Translations under genes and position numbers: made by a program
Origin: Ancylobacter oerskovii
Lineage (GTDB): Bacteria > Pseudomonadota > Alphaproteobacteria > Rhizobiales > Xanthobacteraceae
Direction of reading: 5' to 3'
Assembly (NCBI RefSeq): GCF_018390555.1
Contig: NZ_JAHBGB010000019.1
Span: forward strand, 248,001-312,000
Length of the DNA: 64,000 nucleotides
Part shown: in pieces, positions 33,974 through 43,930 of the stretch
Layout: the number at the start of each line of letters is the position of its first letter
Position numbering within the stretch: the stretch's first letter is position 1
The notes under the pieces: model-generated
What the model was told of the DNA's origin: nothing
The model's database searches: none
The model's input: only the letters and a program-made list of their open reading frames with translations

Positions 33974-36243
33974 GCACGCCGGATTATGGCAGCTTCTCCA
34001 TGCTCGACCTGTTCCGGGCCGAGCTCGACATGCAGTCGCAGGCGCTGACCGCCAGCCTGCTGGCGCTGGAGCGCAACCCGGTCGCCGCCGGCGAGCTCGA
34101 GGCGGCGATGCGGGCGGCGCATTCGCTGAAGGGCGCGGCGCGGATCGTCGAGCTGATGCCGGCGGTGCAGGTGGCCCACGCCATGGAGGAATGCCTCGTC
34201 GCGGCGCAGAACGGGCGGCTGCGGTTGCGGCAGGAACATATCGACGCCTTGCTCCGGGGCGTGGACCTGCTCGGCGCCGTCGCCACGGACGAGGCGGCGG
34301 CGGGGGCCGCCGGACCGCAGGTCGCCGCTTTCCTGGAAGGTTTGGAGGCGGCCTCCCGCGCCGCGCCGCCCGAGGCGGAGCCGGCCGCGGCGGTGGAGCC
34401 GGCCGCCGATGTATCCGTTGCGGCCGAGCCGCCTGCCGCAGCGGCGGCGGGGCTGCCGGCGGCTACGGGTGCGGGGGAAGCGCCGGCCGCCGGCGCCGAG
34501 CGCATGATCCGCATCACCGCCCAGAGCATGACGCGGCTATTGGGCCTCGCCGGCGAATCCCTGATCGAGGCCCGGCGCCTGCGGCCCTTCGCCGACAGCC
34601 TGCAGCGGCTGCGGCGTCACCATGCCGAGCTCGCCCGCGCGCTCGACGGTGCCCGCGCCGGCCTGCCGCCGGAGGCGGAGGACGGGCCCGCCGCCCAGGC
34701 GCTCGCCACCGCCCGGGCGGTGCTGGGCGAGAGCCGCGACTTTCTCGCCGCGCGGCTCGCCGAACTCGATTCCATCGACCGGCGCGGCACCGATCTCGCC
34801 AATCGCCTCTATGCCGAGACGCTGGAGAGCCGCATGCGTCCCTTCGAGGACGGCGTGCGTGGCTATTCGCGCACCGTGCGCGACCTCAGCCGCGCGCTGG
34901 GCAAGCAGGCGCGCCTCGCCATCGTCGGCGGTTCCAGCGGCATCGACCGCGACATTCTCGACCAGCTCGACGCCCCGCTCGGCCATCTGCTGCGCAACGC
35001 CATCGATCACGGGCTGGAGACGCCGGAGGAGCGCCGCGCCGCCGGCAAGCCGGAGGAAGGGCTGGTCCGCCTCGAAGCCCGCCATGCCGCCGGTCTGCTG
35101 CAGATCATCGTCGCCGATGACGGGCGCGGCATCGATCTCGACGGGCTGCGCCGCGCGGTGGTGGCGCGCCAGCTGATCGCCGCCGAGGCCGCCGACCGCC
35201 TCAGCGAGGAGGAATTGCTGGAATTCCTGTTCCTGCCGGGCTTCTCGATGAAGGCGGCGGTGAGCGACGTCTCCGGGCGCGGCGTCGGGCTCGACGCGGT
35301 GCAGAACACGGTCAAGGAGGTGCGCGGGCGGGTCAGCGTCGCCACGCGGCCGGGCGAGGGCACCCGCTTCCTGCTCGAGCTGCCCTTGACGCTCTCGGTG
35401 ATCCGCACCCTGCTGGTCGAGGTGGATGGCGAGCCTTACGCCCTGCCGCTGGCCGGCATCGCCCGCACGCTCAAGCTGCCGCGCGAGGCGGTCGAGACGC
35501 TGGAAGGGCGGCCGCATTTCCGCTTCGGCGACCGCTCGGTCGGGTTGATCACCGCCCATGAGATCCTGGAGCGCGGCACGGCGCAGCCGGATGCGCCCGA
35601 GCTGTCCGTGGTGGTCATCGGCCAGGGGGAGGGCACCTACGGGCTGGTCGTCGACCGTTTCCTCGGCGGGCGCGAGCTGGTGGTGCGCCCGCTCGATCCG
35701 CGGCTCGGCAAAATCCGGGACATCAGTGCCGCGGCGCTGATGGAGGACGGCTCGCCGGTGCTGATCGTCGACATGGACGACCTGCTGCAGTCGGCCGACA
35801 AGCTCGCCATGGCCGGCGCCTTCCGCAGCCTGAAGCGCCATGCCGCCGCCGCGGTGCAGAGCCGGCGCAAGCGGGTGCTGGTGGTCGACGATTCGCTCAC
35901 CGTGCGCGAACTGGAGCGCAAGCTGCTCGACCAGCACGGCTATGCCGTGGAGATCGCCGTCGACGGCATGGATGGCTGGAACGCCGTGCGCTCCGAGGCG
36001 TTCGACCTCGTCGTCACCGATGTCGACATGCCGCGCATGGACGGCATCGAGCTGGTGACGCTGATCCGGCGCGACCCGCGTCTCAACCGGCTGCCGGTGA
36101 TGATCGTGTCCTACAAGGACCGCGAGGAGGATCGGCGCCGCGGCCTCGATGCCGGCGCGGATTATTATCTGACCAAGAGCAGCTTCCACGACGAGACCCT
36201 CATCCATGCCGTCGGGGATCTGATCGGCGCGGCGGTGGAGTGA
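33970..36243 (+). CDS. wspE: Hybrid CheA kinase with C-terminal receiver, WspE
   Basis: A 757-residue hybrid kinase. The HPt domain has phospho-acceptor His51 in [14 protein letters not shown]. An Ala/Pro-rich linker (about 120-175) precedes the dimerisation and ATPase domains, with the N-box [19 protein letters not shown]1 [12 protein letters not shown] and G2 [10 protein letters not shown] CheW-like domain follows ([21 protein letters not shown]), then a receiver at about 635-757 ([25 protein letters not shown]). No P2 domain for CheY/CheB is obvious. It should phosphorylate the WspR cyclase and the WspF esterase. Confidence 0.92.
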   Translation: MSTPDYGSFSMLDLFRAELDMQSQALTASLLALERNPVAAGELEAAMRAAHSLKGAARIVELMPAVQVAHAMEECLVAAQNGRLRLRQEHIDALLRGVDLLGAVATDEAAAGAAGPQVAAFLEGLEAASRAAPPEAEPAAAVEPAADVSVAAEPPAAAAAGLPAATGAGEAPAAGAERMIRITAQSMTRLLGLAGESLIEARRLRPFADSLQRLRRHHAELARALDGARAGLPPEAEDGPAAQALATARAVLGESRDFLAARLAELDSIDRRGTDLANRLYAETLESRMRPFEDGVRGYSRTVRDLSRALGKQARLAIVGGSSGIDRDILDQLDAPLGHLLRNAIDHGLETPEERRAAGKPEEGLVRLEARHAAGLLQIIVADDGRGIDLDGLRRAVVARQLIAAEAADRLSEEELLEFLFLPGFSMKAAVSDVSGRGVGLDAVQNTVKEVRGRVSVATRPGEGTRFLLELPLTLSVIRTLLVEVDGEPYALPLAGIARTLKLPREAVETLEGRPHFRFGDRSVGLITAHEILERGTAQPDAPELSVVVIGQGEGTYGLVVDRFLGGRELVVRPLDPRLGKIRDISAAALMEDGSPVLIVDMDDLLQSADKLAMAGAFRSLKRHAAAAVQSRRKRVLVVDDSLTVRELERKLLDQHGYAVEIAVDGMDGWNAVRSEAFDLVVTDVDMPRMDGIELVTLIRRDPRLNRLPVMIVSYKDREEDRRRGLDAGADYYLTKSSFHDETLIHAVGDLIGAAVE

Positions 36244-36274
36244 GGCGGATGGCGGGCATCGGGCGGGCGGGGAC

Positions 36275-37300
36275 ATGAGGATCGGCATCGTCAACGACCT
36301 GCCGCTGGCGGCCGAGGTGCTGCGGCGGGCGGTCGCCTCGGCCCCGGAGCACGAGGTGGCGTGGATCGCGTCCAACGGGCGCGAGGCGGTGGAAGCCTGC
36401 CGGCGCGACCTGCCCGATCTGGTGCTGATGGATCTCGTCATGCCGGAGATGGACGGCGTCGAGGCCACGCGCCGCATCATGGGCGAGACGCCGTGCCCGA
36501 TCCTTCTGGTCATCGCCAGCGTCGACGGCAACATTCCCGGCGTCTACGAGGCGATGGGCCATGGCGCGCTCGACGCCGTCGACATTCCCTCGGTGAACAT
36601 CGCCGACGACATGTCGATCCAGGCCGATGTGCTTTTGAGCAAGATCGCCACCATCGGCAAGCTGGTCGGCGACGGCCGCCCGTCCCGCCCGCCCGGCGCA
36701 TCGAGCCCGTCCGCGATGCCGCCGCTGGTGGCCATCGGCGCCTCGGCCGGCGGGCCGGCGGCGGTGGCGGCGCTGCTCGGCGGGCTGCCGGGCGATTTCC
36801 CGGCCGCGCTGGTCCTCGTCCAGCATGTGGACGCCAAGTTCGTCCCGGGCCTGGCCTCCTGGCTCGGCCAGCACACGACGCTGACGGTGCGCCCGGCGCT
36901 GGAGGGCGACCGGCCGGAAGTCGGCACGGTGCTGATCGCCGCCTCCGCCGACCACCTCGCCCTCACCGCCTCCGGCACCCTCGCCTATACGCCGGAGCCG
37001 CTCGCCTATCCCTATCGCCCCTCGGTGGACGTCTTCTTCAAGAGCGTCGCGCGGTTCTGGCGGGGGGAGGTGGCCGGTGTGCTGCTCACCGGCATGGGAC
37101 GCGACGGGGCCGTCGGGCTGAAGATGCTGCGCGACGCGCATCACCTGACGATTGCCCAGGACAAGGCGAGCAGCGCGGTCTACGGCATGCCCAAGGCCGC
37201 CGCGGCGATCGGGGCGGCCGCCGAGATTCTCCCCCTCGACCAGATCCCCGGCCGCCTGATAGGTACGTTCGGGCGTTCAATGACGGGCATGCCATCATGA
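36275..37300 (+). CDS. wspF: CheB-type methylesterase WspF
   Basis: A 341-residue receiver-esterase. The phospho-acceptor is Asp53 in [13 protein letters not shown]. The esterase triad is visible as Ser157 ([12 protein letters not shown]), His184 (LVQHVDAK) and Asp277 ([12 protein letters not shown]). In the Wsp system this enzyme removes methyl groups from WspA, and its loss locks the pathway on. It starts 31 bases after wspE and overlaps wspR by 4 bases. Confidence 0.92.
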   Translation: MRIGIVNDLPLAAEVLRRAVASAPEHEVAWIASNGREAVEACRRDLPDLVLMDLVMPEMDGVEATRRIMGETPCPILLVIASVDGNIPGVYEAMGHGALDAVDIPSVNIADDMSIQADVLLSKIATIGKLVGDGRPSRPPGASSPSAMPPLVAIGASAGGPAAVAALLGGLPGDFPAALVLVQHVDAKFVPGLASWLGQHTTLTVRPALEGDRPEVGTVLIAASADHLALTASGTLAYTPEPLAYPYRPSVDVFFKSVARFWRGEVAGVLLTGMGRDGAVGLKMLRDAHHLTIAQDKASSAVYGMPKAAAAIGAAAEILPLDQIPGRLIGTFGRSMTGMPS

Positions 37301-38310
37301 GCAACACCGACACCTTCCCGGCCAGCGTGCCGCCGCTGGCGGAGACCTATCGCTCGCTGGTGCTGCTGGTCGACGACCAGGTGCTCATCTGCGAGGCGGT
37401 CCGGCGCGCGCTGCTGGGGGAAGGCGACATCGACCTCCATTACTGCACCAACGCCCATGAGGCGATCCGGGTGGCCGAGGAACTGAAGCCGACGGTCATC
37501 CTGCAGGACCTCGTCATGCCCGGCATCGACGGCCTCGCCCTGGTGCGCCACTATCGCGAGAATCCGGGCACCCACGCGGTGCCGGTCATCGTGCTGTCGG
37601 CCAAGGACGAGGCGGCGATCAAGAGCGCGGCGTTCCAGGCCGGCGCCAACGACTATCTCGTCAAGCTGCCGGACCGCGTCGAGCTGATCGCCCGCATCCG
37701 CTACCACACCCGCGCCTATCTCGATCATCTCCAGCGCGACGCCGCCTATGCGGCGCTGCGCGAGAGCCAGCGCCAGCTGATGCAGGCCAATCTCGAGCTG
37801 GAGCGGCTCACCCGCATCGACGGGCTGACCGGTCTCGGCAACCGGCGCTATTTCGACGAATACATGCTGGCGGAATGGCGGCGCGCCGTGCGCGGCGAGC
37901 TGTCGCTGTCGGTGCTGATGATCGATGTCGACCGCTTCAAGGACTACAACGACACCTATGGCCATCTGGCGGGCGACGAGGTGCTGCGGCGGGTCGCCCA
38001 TGCCATTCGCGGCGGCGCCAGCCGGCCCGGCGACCTTGCGGCGCGCTTCGGCGGCGAGGAGTTCGTCGTCGTCCTGCTGAACAGCGGCGCCGAGGAGGCG
38101 CGGGTCGCGGCCGAGCGGCTGGTGCAGAGCGTGCGCGACCTCGGCATCCCGCATGGCGAGGGGCGGGTCACGGTCAGCGTCGGCGCCGCCTCGATGCGGC
38201 CGCGGGGCGACACGCCGGATGCGATCATCACCGAGGCCGATCTTGCGCTGTTCCGCGCCAAGGCGACCGGCAAGGACCGCTACGAGCTGAGCGGACCGTC
38301 CGGCGGCTAG
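37297..38310 (+). CDS. wspR: Response regulator diguanylate cyclase WspR
   Basis: A 337-residue receiver-GGDEF protein. The receiver has DDQ near residue 26-28 and phospho-acceptor Asp71 ([12 protein letters not shown]). A helical linker of about 30 residues (140-170) joins it to the cyclase, which has GGEEF at 252-256. An intact inhibitory site RPGD lies exactly five residues before it. It should make cyclic di-GMP when phosphorylated by WspE and favour surface attachment. The gene closes the operon and converges on ybaK with a 16-base gap. Confidence 0.94.
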   Translation: MSNTDTFPASVPPLAETYRSLVLLVDDQVLICEAVRRALLGEGDIDLHYCTNAHEAIRVAEELKPTVILQDLVMPGIDGLALVRHYRENPGTHAVPVIVLSAKDEAAIKSAAFQAGANDYLVKLPDRVELIARIRYHTRAYLDHLQRDAAYAALRESQRQLMQANLELERLTRIDGLTGLGNRRYFDEYMLAEWRRAVRGELSLSVLMIDVDRFKDYNDTYGHLAGDEVLRRVAHAIRGGASRPGDLAARFGGEEFVVVLLNSGAEEARVAAERLVQSVRDLGIPHGEGRVTVSVGAASMRPRGDTPDAIITEADLALFRAKATGKDRYELSGPSGG

Positions 38311-38326
38311 CTGTCCTTCCGGCTTC

Positions 38327-38785
38327 TCACCGGCAGACGTCGACCCAGGAGGCGCCAGTGATCTCGGCCATGCGGGCGGGCGCGATCCTCAGCGCCGTAT
38401 AGGGCGAGCCGGCGGCCGGCACCACTTCCTCGAAAGCGTTGAGCGACACGTCGCAATAGACCGGCAGCGGCGTCGCGAGCCCGAACGGGCAGACGCCGCC
38501 GACCGGATGGCCGGTGAGCGCCGCCACCTCCTCGGCGCCGAGCAGGCTCGCCTTGCCGCCGAAGACCGCCTTGGCCTTGGCATTGTCGAGCCGCGCCTCG
38601 CCGCCCGCCACCAGCAGGAAGGCGCGCGCGCCCACCCGCAGCGACAGCGTCTTGGCGATCTGCGCCGGCGCGACGCCGTGCCCGGCCACCGCCTCGGCCA
38701 CCGTGGCGGTGCGCGCCGCCAATTCGACAATGGCGATGTCGGGCGCCCGCTCCGACAGGAAGGCCCGCACGGACTCCACGCTCAT
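38327..38785 (-). CDS. ybaK: YbaK/EbsC-family aminoacyl-tRNA deacylase
   Basis: A 152-residue single-domain YbaK/ProX-type protein. The catalytic lysine is probably that in PAQIAKTLSLRV, and the conserved GHPVGGVCPFGL loop is present. Such proteins hydrolyse mischarged tRNAs, typically Cys- or Ala-tRNA(Pro). Met at 38785 is chosen; the much longer open frame across it is a shadow of other genes. It is monocistronic and unrelated to either neighbour. Confidence 0.88.
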   Translation of the reverse strand: MSVESVRAFLSERAPDIAIVELAARTATVAEAVAGHGVAPAQIAKTLSLRVGARAFLLVAGGEARLDNAKAKAVFGGKASLLGAEEVAALTGHPVGGVCPFGLATPLPVYCDVSLNAFEEVVPAAGSPYTALRIAPARMAEITGASWVDVCR

Positions 38786-38890
38786 CTTCCGCCTCGCTCT
38801 CCCGGGGATTGGGAGCGCCCGACCATGCCCGATTCGGTCGTTGCGGCGCAGCATCGAATGGCCCTTGCGTTGTTGAGCGAATTGGACATA

Positions 38891-38909
38891 ACTAAACACA
38901 AAACTAAAC
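38891..38909. promoter_or_regulatory. Direct repeat ACTAAAC x2 in the ABC-transporter leader
   Basis: Two copies of ACTAAAC start 12 bases apart within an AT-rich island (38870-38910) in otherwise GC-rich DNA, 75-93 bases before the binding-protein start. This is the likely promoter and control region of the ABC transporter/dihydroxyacetone kinase locus. The binding protein is unknown. Confidence 0.4.
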
Positions 38910-38983
38910 GCGGCCGGCAGCCACCGGCACGCGAACGCCAATCGAGGGGGCAGAAGACCCGCCTCGTTCCCTGGGAGGAGAAC

Positions 38984-40318
38984 ATGCTGAAGACGTGGAG
39001 GCCCCTTCTGGGGGCGGCGGTTGCGTTTGGAGCGTTCGCCGGCACGCTCGCCGTGCCGCAGGCCGCCAAGGCCGAGCAGCTGACGCTGTGCTGGGCGGCC
39101 TGGGACCCGGCCAATGCGCTGGTCGAGCTGTCCAAGGATTTCACCGCCAAGACCAAGATCGACATGAAGTTCGAGTTCGTCCCGTGGACGAGCTATGCCG
39201 ACCGCTTCCTCAACGAGCTCAACTCGCACGGCAAGCTCTGCGACCTGATCATCGGCGACAGCCAGTGGGTCGGCGGCGCGGCGGAGAACGGCCACTATGT
39301 GAAGCTGAACGACTTCTTCGCCAAGGAAGGCATCAAGATGGATGACTTCGTGCCGGCGACGGTCGTGGGCTATTCGGAATGGCCGAAGAACACGCCGAAC
39401 TACTGGGCGCTGCCGGCGATGGGCGACGTGGTGGGCTGGACCTACCGCAAGGACTGGTTCCAGAAGCCGGAGTTGCAGAAGGAGTTCAAGGCCAAGTATG
39501 GCTGGGACCTTGCCGCACCCAAGACCTACGACCAGCTGAAGCAGATCGCCGAGTTCTTCCAGGGCCGGGAGATCGACGGCAAGAAGATCTACGGTGCCTC
39601 GATCTATACCGAGCGCGGCTCGGAAGGCATCACCATGGGCGTGACCAACGTCCTCTATGACTGGGGCTTCATGTATGACAACCCCAAGAAGCCCTACGAC
39701 ATGCAGGGCTACGTCAATTCGCCGGACGCGGTGAAGGGGCTCGAATTCTACAAGTCGCTCTATGATTGCTGCACCCCGCCGGGCGCGTCCAACGTCTACA
39801 TGGTGGAATCCGCCGACGCCTTCAAATCCGGGCAGGTGGCGATGCAGATGAACTTCGCCTTCACCTGGCCCGGCCTCTACAAGGACGAGAAGGTCGGCGG
39901 CGACCGCATCGGCTTCTTCCCCAACCCGGCGGAGAAATACCATTTCGCCCAGCTCGGCGGGCAGGGCATCTCGGTGGTGTCCTATTCCGACAAGAAGGAC
40001 GCGGCGCTGCAATACATCAAGTGGTTCGCCCAGCCGGACGTGCAGCAGAAATGGTGGCAGCTCGGCGGCTATTCCTGCCTGAAGGCGGTGGTCGACGCGC
40101 CCGGCTTCAAGTCGAGCCAGCCCTATGCCCCGGCCTTCCTGGAATCCATGGCCATCGTCAAGGATTTCTGGGCTGAGCCGAGCTATGCCGAGCTTCTCCA
40201 GGCCATGCAGAAGCGGGTGCATGACTATGTCATCGCCGGCAAGGGCACGGCGAAGGAAGCGCTCGACAGCCTCGTCAAGGACTGGACCGAGATCTTCAAG
40301 GACGACGGCAAGATCTGA
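38984..40318 (+). CDS. Carbohydrate ABC transporter substrate-binding protein
   Basis: A 444-residue family-1 extracellular solute-binding protein. A strong ribosome site, GGGAGGAG, sits just before ATG 38984. The Sec signal ends near PQAAKA-EQ. The mature part has the usual ELSKDFTAKTKIDMKFEFVP start and a conserved hinge region. The permease and twin-ATPase genes downstream form a CUT1-type importer. The following kinases act on dihydroxyacetone-like ketoses, so the cargo is probably a triose, a polyol or a glycerol-related compound; this is inference. A repeat-rich 313-base gap follows the gene. Confidence 0.9.
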   Translation: MLKTWRPLLGAAVAFGAFAGTLAVPQAAKAEQLTLCWAAWDPANALVELSKDFTAKTKIDMKFEFVPWTSYADRFLNELNSHGKLCDLIIGDSQWVGGAAENGHYVKLNDFFAKEGIKMDDFVPATVVGYSEWPKNTPNYWALPAMGDVVGWTYRKDWFQKPELQKEFKAKYGWDLAAPKTYDQLKQIAEFFQGREIDGKKIYGASIYTERGSEGITMGVTNVLYDWGFMYDNPKKPYDMQGYVNSPDAVKGLEFYKSLYDCCTPPGASNVYMVESADAFKSGQVAMQMNFAFTWPGLYKDEKVGGDRIGFFPNPAEKYHFAQLGGQGISVVSYSDKKDAALQYIKWFAQPDVQQKWWQLGGYSCLKAVVDAPGFKSSQPYAPAFLESMAIVKDFWAEPSYAELLQAMQKRVHDYVIAGKGTAKEALDSLVKDWTEIFKDDGKI

Positions 40319-40631
40319 GGCGACGGGAGGGCGGAGGGGCCGCCAAACCCTCTTCCCCCGGTTCGTGGTCCCTGAGGTATCCACTGGGCCTGCTTGGATC
40401 GCCCCCTTGATCTTCCCTCTCCCCGTTGGGGAGAGGTGGCCCGCGAAGCGGGTCGGTGAGGGGCTCTAGCGATCGGGAAGCCAGGAAGACCCCTCACCCC
40501 ATCCCTCTCCCCCACGGGGAGAGGGAGCTGCCGGAGCTTCCTGCGTCTGTTTTTCCGAAAGGATCGGGCCATGTAGCCCGCCTCGGATCGCCCCGACCCG
40601 GCCCATCCGCTCATCCATCAGGTGAGAGACC
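40319..40631. other. 313-base gap between binding protein and permease genes
   Basis: The stretch holds no credible gene. It contains a composite REP-like palindromic repeat (40415-40525) and little else. The arrangement, right after the binding-protein gene, is common in ABC operons where stem-loops raise binding-protein message over permease message. It also contains an out-of-phase Gly/Pro-type open frame that is a by-product of base composition. Confidence 0.6.
40415..40525. repeat. REP-like palindromic repeat pair
   Basis: Two hairpins share a core of CCCTCTCCCC-3-base loop-GGGGAGAGGG. The left (40416-40436, loop GTT) has 9-base arms, and the right (40503-40525, loop CAC) has 10-base arms. 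Between them GGTGAGGGG and CCCCTCACC form further inverted arms, so the whole region can fold into one large structure. The same core recurs inside the enzyme I gene at 48833-48855, which shows it is a dispersed element. Confidence 0.8.
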
Positions 40632-41600
40632 GTGACCGCTTCACACGACACCTTCTCCGACAAGATGGCCGACGCGGCGGTGCGCGCGACGCCGGAGCCG
40701 CTCGCCACCCGGGTGCGCGGCCTGTCCGACCGTGCCATCGCCTGGCTGTTCATCGCCCCGACCATCGCGCTCCTGCTGGCGATCAACATCTTCCCGCTGT
40801 TCTGGGCGATCTGGCTGTCCTTCACCAATTTCCGCGCCAACCGGCCCAATGCGGCGGTGCGCAATGTCGGGCTCGACAATTACTCGCGCATCCTCAACGA
40901 CCCCGACATCTGGGCGTCGATGCAGACCACGGCGCATTTCGTGTTCTGGACCATCCTCCTGCAGACGGTGATCGGCTTTGCGCTGGCCTGGCTCATCGAC
41001 CGCAAGTTCCGCGGCCACGCCTTCTGGACCACGCTGATCCTCATCCCGATGATGCTGTCGCCGGCGGTGGTGGGCAATTTCTGGCGCTTCCTCTACGAGC
41101 CGCAGATCGGCCTGTTCGCCTATGCCGTCTCCTTCGTGTCGGGCATCCCCACCTCCGACATCCAGATGCTCGGCAACGTCCATCTGGCGCCCTGGGCGAT
41201 CATCATCGTCGATACCTGGATGTGGACGCCCTATGTGATGCTGATCTGCCTCGCCGGGCTGCGCTCCATTCCCGACTACATCTACGAGGCGGCCGAGGTC
41301 GACCGCGCCTCGCCCTGGCGGCAGTTCTGGTCGATCACCGTGCCGATGGCGCTGCCCTTCATCATGCTGGCGGTGCTGTTCCGCGGCATCGAGAACTTCA
41401 AGATGTTCGACATGGTGAACCTGCTCACCGGCGGCGGGCCCGGCTCCACCACCGAAGTGGCCTCCATCGCGCTCAAGCGCGACGCCTTCGAGGCGTGGGC
41501 GACCGGGCGCTCCTCCGCCTTCGCCATCGTGCTGTTCGTCGCGGTGTTCGGCCTCGCCAACATCTATGTGAAGGCGCTCAACAAGGTGAAGCAGAGATGA
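40632..41600 (+). CDS. Carbohydrate ABC transporter permease, MalF/UgpA type
   Basis: A 322-residue inner-membrane permease with six membrane segments, starting at GTG 40632. The cytoplasmic EAA loop reads YEAAEVDRASPWRQFWSITVPM. The N-terminal 35 residues are hydrophilic. It overlaps the next permease by 4 bases (ATGA). It follows the binding-protein gene after a repeat-containing gap. Confidence 0.92.
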   Translation: MTASHDTFSDKMADAAVRATPEPLATRVRGLSDRAIAWLFIAPTIALLLAINIFPLFWAIWLSFTNFRANRPNAAVRNVGLDNYSRILNDPDIWASMQTTAHFVFWTILLQTVIGFALAWLIDRKFRGHAFWTTLILIPMMLSPAVVGNFWRFLYEPQIGLFAYAVSFVSGIPTSDIQMLGNVHLAPWAIIIVDTWMWTPYVMLICLAGLRSIPDYIYEAAEVDRASPWRQFWSITVPMALPFIMLAVLFRGIENFKMFDMVNLLTGGGPGSTTEVASIALKRDAFEAWATGRSSAFAIVLFVAVFGLANIYVKALNKVKQR

Positions 41601-42565
41601 GCTCCGCCAAGACATCTTCCGTCACCGCCGCCCACTCGGTCGTCGAGCCGAGCCCGGCCTCGCGGCGCATCGCCGGCGCCCTCGTCATCCTCTACGCGCT
41701 GGTCACGCTGGTGCCGCTGGCGTGGATCTTCCTCACCTCCATCAAGTCGCCGCCGGATTCGATCTCCTACCCGCCGAAGATCCTGTTCACGCCGTCGCTG
41801 GAGGGCTACTGCAACCTCTTCACCACCCGCACGCGGCAGACGCCGGATTATATCGCCGCGCTGCCGCCGCCCTCGGGCGTGTGCGACGCGGTCACCCGCG
41901 AGCGCAACATGGTGATCGCCGGCCCGTCCAACTTCCTGCCGCGCTTCACCAATTCGCTGATCATCGCCTTCGGTTCGACCTTCCTCGCGGTATCGCTCGG
42001 CACGCTGGCCGCCTATGGCTTCTCGCGCTTCAAGGTGCCGCTGGCCGACGACCTTTTGTTCTTCATCCTGTCGACGCGGATGATGCCGCCCATCGCCGTC
42101 GCCATCCCGATCTACCTCATGTACCGGCAGCTCGGCCTGTCCGACACCGCGCTCGGCATGATGCTGCTCTACACGGCGGTGAACGTCTCGCTGGCGGTCT
42201 GGCTGCTCAAGGGCTTCATCGACGAGATCCCGCGCGAATATGAGGAGGCGGCGATGATCGACGGCTACACGCGGCTGCAGGCCTTCTTCAAGGTGGTGCT
42301 GCCGCAGGCCACCACCGGCATCGCCGCCACCGCCATCTTCTGCCTGATCTTCGCCTGGAACGAATACGCCTTCGCCTCGCTGCTCACCTCCGGCAGCGCC
42401 CAGACGGCGCCGCCCTTCATCCCCACCATCATCGGCGAGGGCGGGCAGGACTGGCCGGCGGTGGCGGCGGGCACCACCATCTTCCTGGTGCCGATCCTGG
42501 TCTTCACCATCCTGCTGCGCAAACAGCTCCTGCGCGGCATCACCTTCGGGGCGGTGCGCAAATGA
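41597..42565 (+). CDS. Carbohydrate ABC transporter permease, MalG/UgpE type
   Basis: A 322-residue permease with six membrane segments and the EAA loop YEEAAMIDGYTRLQAFFKVVLP. Between helices 1 and 2 it has a longer periplasmic loop than usual, with two Cys residues (EGYCNLFTTRTR and SGVCDAVT) that could form a disulphide. It overlaps both flanking genes by 4 bases. Confidence 0.92.
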   Translation: MSSAKTSSVTAAHSVVEPSPASRRIAGALVILYALVTLVPLAWIFLTSIKSPPDSISYPPKILFTPSLEGYCNLFTTRTRQTPDYIAALPPPSGVCDAVTRERNMVIAGPSNFLPRFTNSLIIAFGSTFLAVSLGTLAAYGFSRFKVPLADDLLFFILSTRMMPPIAVAIPIYLMYRQLGLSDTALGMMLLYTAVNVSLAVWLLKGFIDEIPREYEEAAMIDGYTRLQAFFKVVLPQATTGIAATAIFCLIFAWNEYAFASLLTSGSAQTAPPFIPTIIGEGGQDWPAVAAGTTIFLVPILVFTILLRKQLLRGITFGAVRK

Positions 42566-42768
42566 CCGACCATACCCTCGCCCCGAAGAAACCCCGCCGC
42601 CCGTTCTTCCTGCGCCGCGGCCCGATGGAGGCGCTCGCCGTCGCGCTCATCGCGCTGGGCTTCCTCATGCTGTTCCAGCCCTTCGCGCTGGTGCTTTACA
42701 CCTATTCCTTCATCACCCTCCTCGCCGGCACGCTGATGTTCACCATCGTGTCGAAATTCCCGGAGTAG
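42562..42768 (+). CDS. Small two-helix membrane protein within the ABC operon
   Basis: A 68-residue protein with a basic N-terminus (KKPRRPFFLRRG) and two hydrophobic helices (EALAVALIALGFLMLFQPFA and YTYSFITLLAGTLMFTIV). It overlaps the preceding permease gene by 4 bases and is 4 bases before the first ATPase gene. Similar small membrane proteins occur in rhizobial polyol and glycerol ABC operons, where they sit at the same place. Its role is unknown; an accessory subunit of the permease is plausible. Confidence 0.75.
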   Translation: MTDHTLAPKKPRRPFFLRRGPMEALAVALIALGFLMLFQPFALVLYTYSFITLLAGTLMFTIVSKFPE

Positions 42769-42772
42769 GCCG

Positions 42773-43930
42773 ATGGCCGAGATCAGGGTCGACCATTTGC
42801 GCAAGGCCTTCGGCGAGTTCGTCGCGGTGCAGGATTCCTCCTTCACCGTCGAGGACGGCGAATTCCTGGCGCTGCTGGGCCCGTCGGGCTGCGGCAAGAC
42901 CACCACGCTGCGGATGATCGCCGGGCTGGAGCTTCCCACCGGCGGCGCCATTCGGCTTGGCGGCGAGGACGTGACCTACAAGCGCGCCAGCGAGCGCGAC
43001 ATCGCCTTCGTGTTCCAGCTCTTCGCGCTCTACCCGCACATGAATGTGCGGCGGAACATCGGCTTCCCGATGCTGTCGCAGGGCGTGCCGAAGGCGGAGA
43101 TCAGAAAGCGGGTGGAGGAAACCGCCCGCCTTCTGCAGATCGACCATATCCTCGATCGCCCGGTCTCCGGCCTCGCCGGCGGCGACCGCCAGCGCGTGGC
43201 GCTCGGCCGCGCCATCGTGCGGCGGCCGAAATGCTTCCTGATGGACGAGCCGCTCGGCACGCTCGACGCCGAGTTCCGCGATGTGATGGTCCGCGAGCTG
43301 CGCGAACTGCACAACCGCATCCACGCCACCACCGTCTATGTCACCCACGACCAGATCGAGGCGATGGCGATGGCCGACAAGATCGCGGTGATGAATCACG
43401 GCGTCATCGAGCAGTTCGCCACCCCGCGCGAGATCTATAACCGCCCGGCCTCGATGTATGTCGCCGACTTCATCGGCTCGCCGCCGATGAACTTCCTGCG
43501 CTTCACCGCCGGCCTTCAGAAGGGCGCCCGCATCGCCCGCATCGACGGCGCGGACGTGCAGATGCCGGAGCTGCGTGCCGACGTCGCCGAGGGCGAGCTC
43601 GCTTTGGGCGTACGCCCCGAGCACATCCGCTTCTCGGATGCCTCGCCGTTGCGCGGGGCGATCTATGGCGCGGAATATCTCGGCACCAACCAGATCGTCA
43701 CGGTGGAGACGGCCGGCGGCCTCGTCCGCGCCCGGCTGCCGGCCGAGCGCAGCTATCGCATCGGCGACCGGGTCGGGCTCACCTTCCTCGCCGACCGGCT
43801 GTCGCTGTTCGACGTCCGCACCGGCCGCGCCGTTCCCTCCGTGCTGCACGAGGGCGTGCTGGCGCGCGACACCCGCCACCGCGAGGTAGGCGATCTCGAA
43901 ACCTCGACGCGGGAGGCGCGCCATGGCTGA
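42773..43930 (+). CDS. Sugar ABC transporter ATPase with variant signature
   Basis: A 385-residue MalK/UgpC-type ATPase with a C-terminal TOBE-like regulatory domain. Walker A is GPSGCGKTTTLR, Walker B is CFLMDEPLGTLD and the H-loop is VYVTHDQIEAM. The signature is GLAGGDRQRV instead of the usual LSGGQ form, which is unusual and suggests an asymmetric dimer with the second ATPase next door. It overlaps that gene by 8 bases. Confidence 0.92.
   Translation: MAEIRVDHLRKAFGEFVAVQDSSFTVEDGEFLALLGPSGCGKTTTLRMIAGLELPTGGAIRLGGEDVTYKRASERDIAFVFQLFALYPHMNVRRNIGFPMLSQGVPKAEIRKRVEETARLLQIDHILDRPVSGLAGGDRQRVALGRAIVRRPKCFLMDEPLGTLDAEFRDVMVRELRELHNRIHATTVYVTHDQIEAMAMADKIAVMNHGVIEQFATPREIYNRPASMYVADFIGSPPMNFLRFTAGLQKGARIARIDGADVQMPELRADVAEGELALGVRPEHIRFSDASPLRGAIYGAEYLGTNQIVTVETAGGLVRARLPAERSYRIGDRVGLTFLADRLSLFDVRTGRAVPSVLHEGVLARDTRHREVGDLETSTREARHG

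Noticed and set aside
40319-40631. Possible small genes in the gap between binding protein and permease
   Set aside because: Open frames here are made of palindromic repeat sequence and lack ribosome sites and conserved features.
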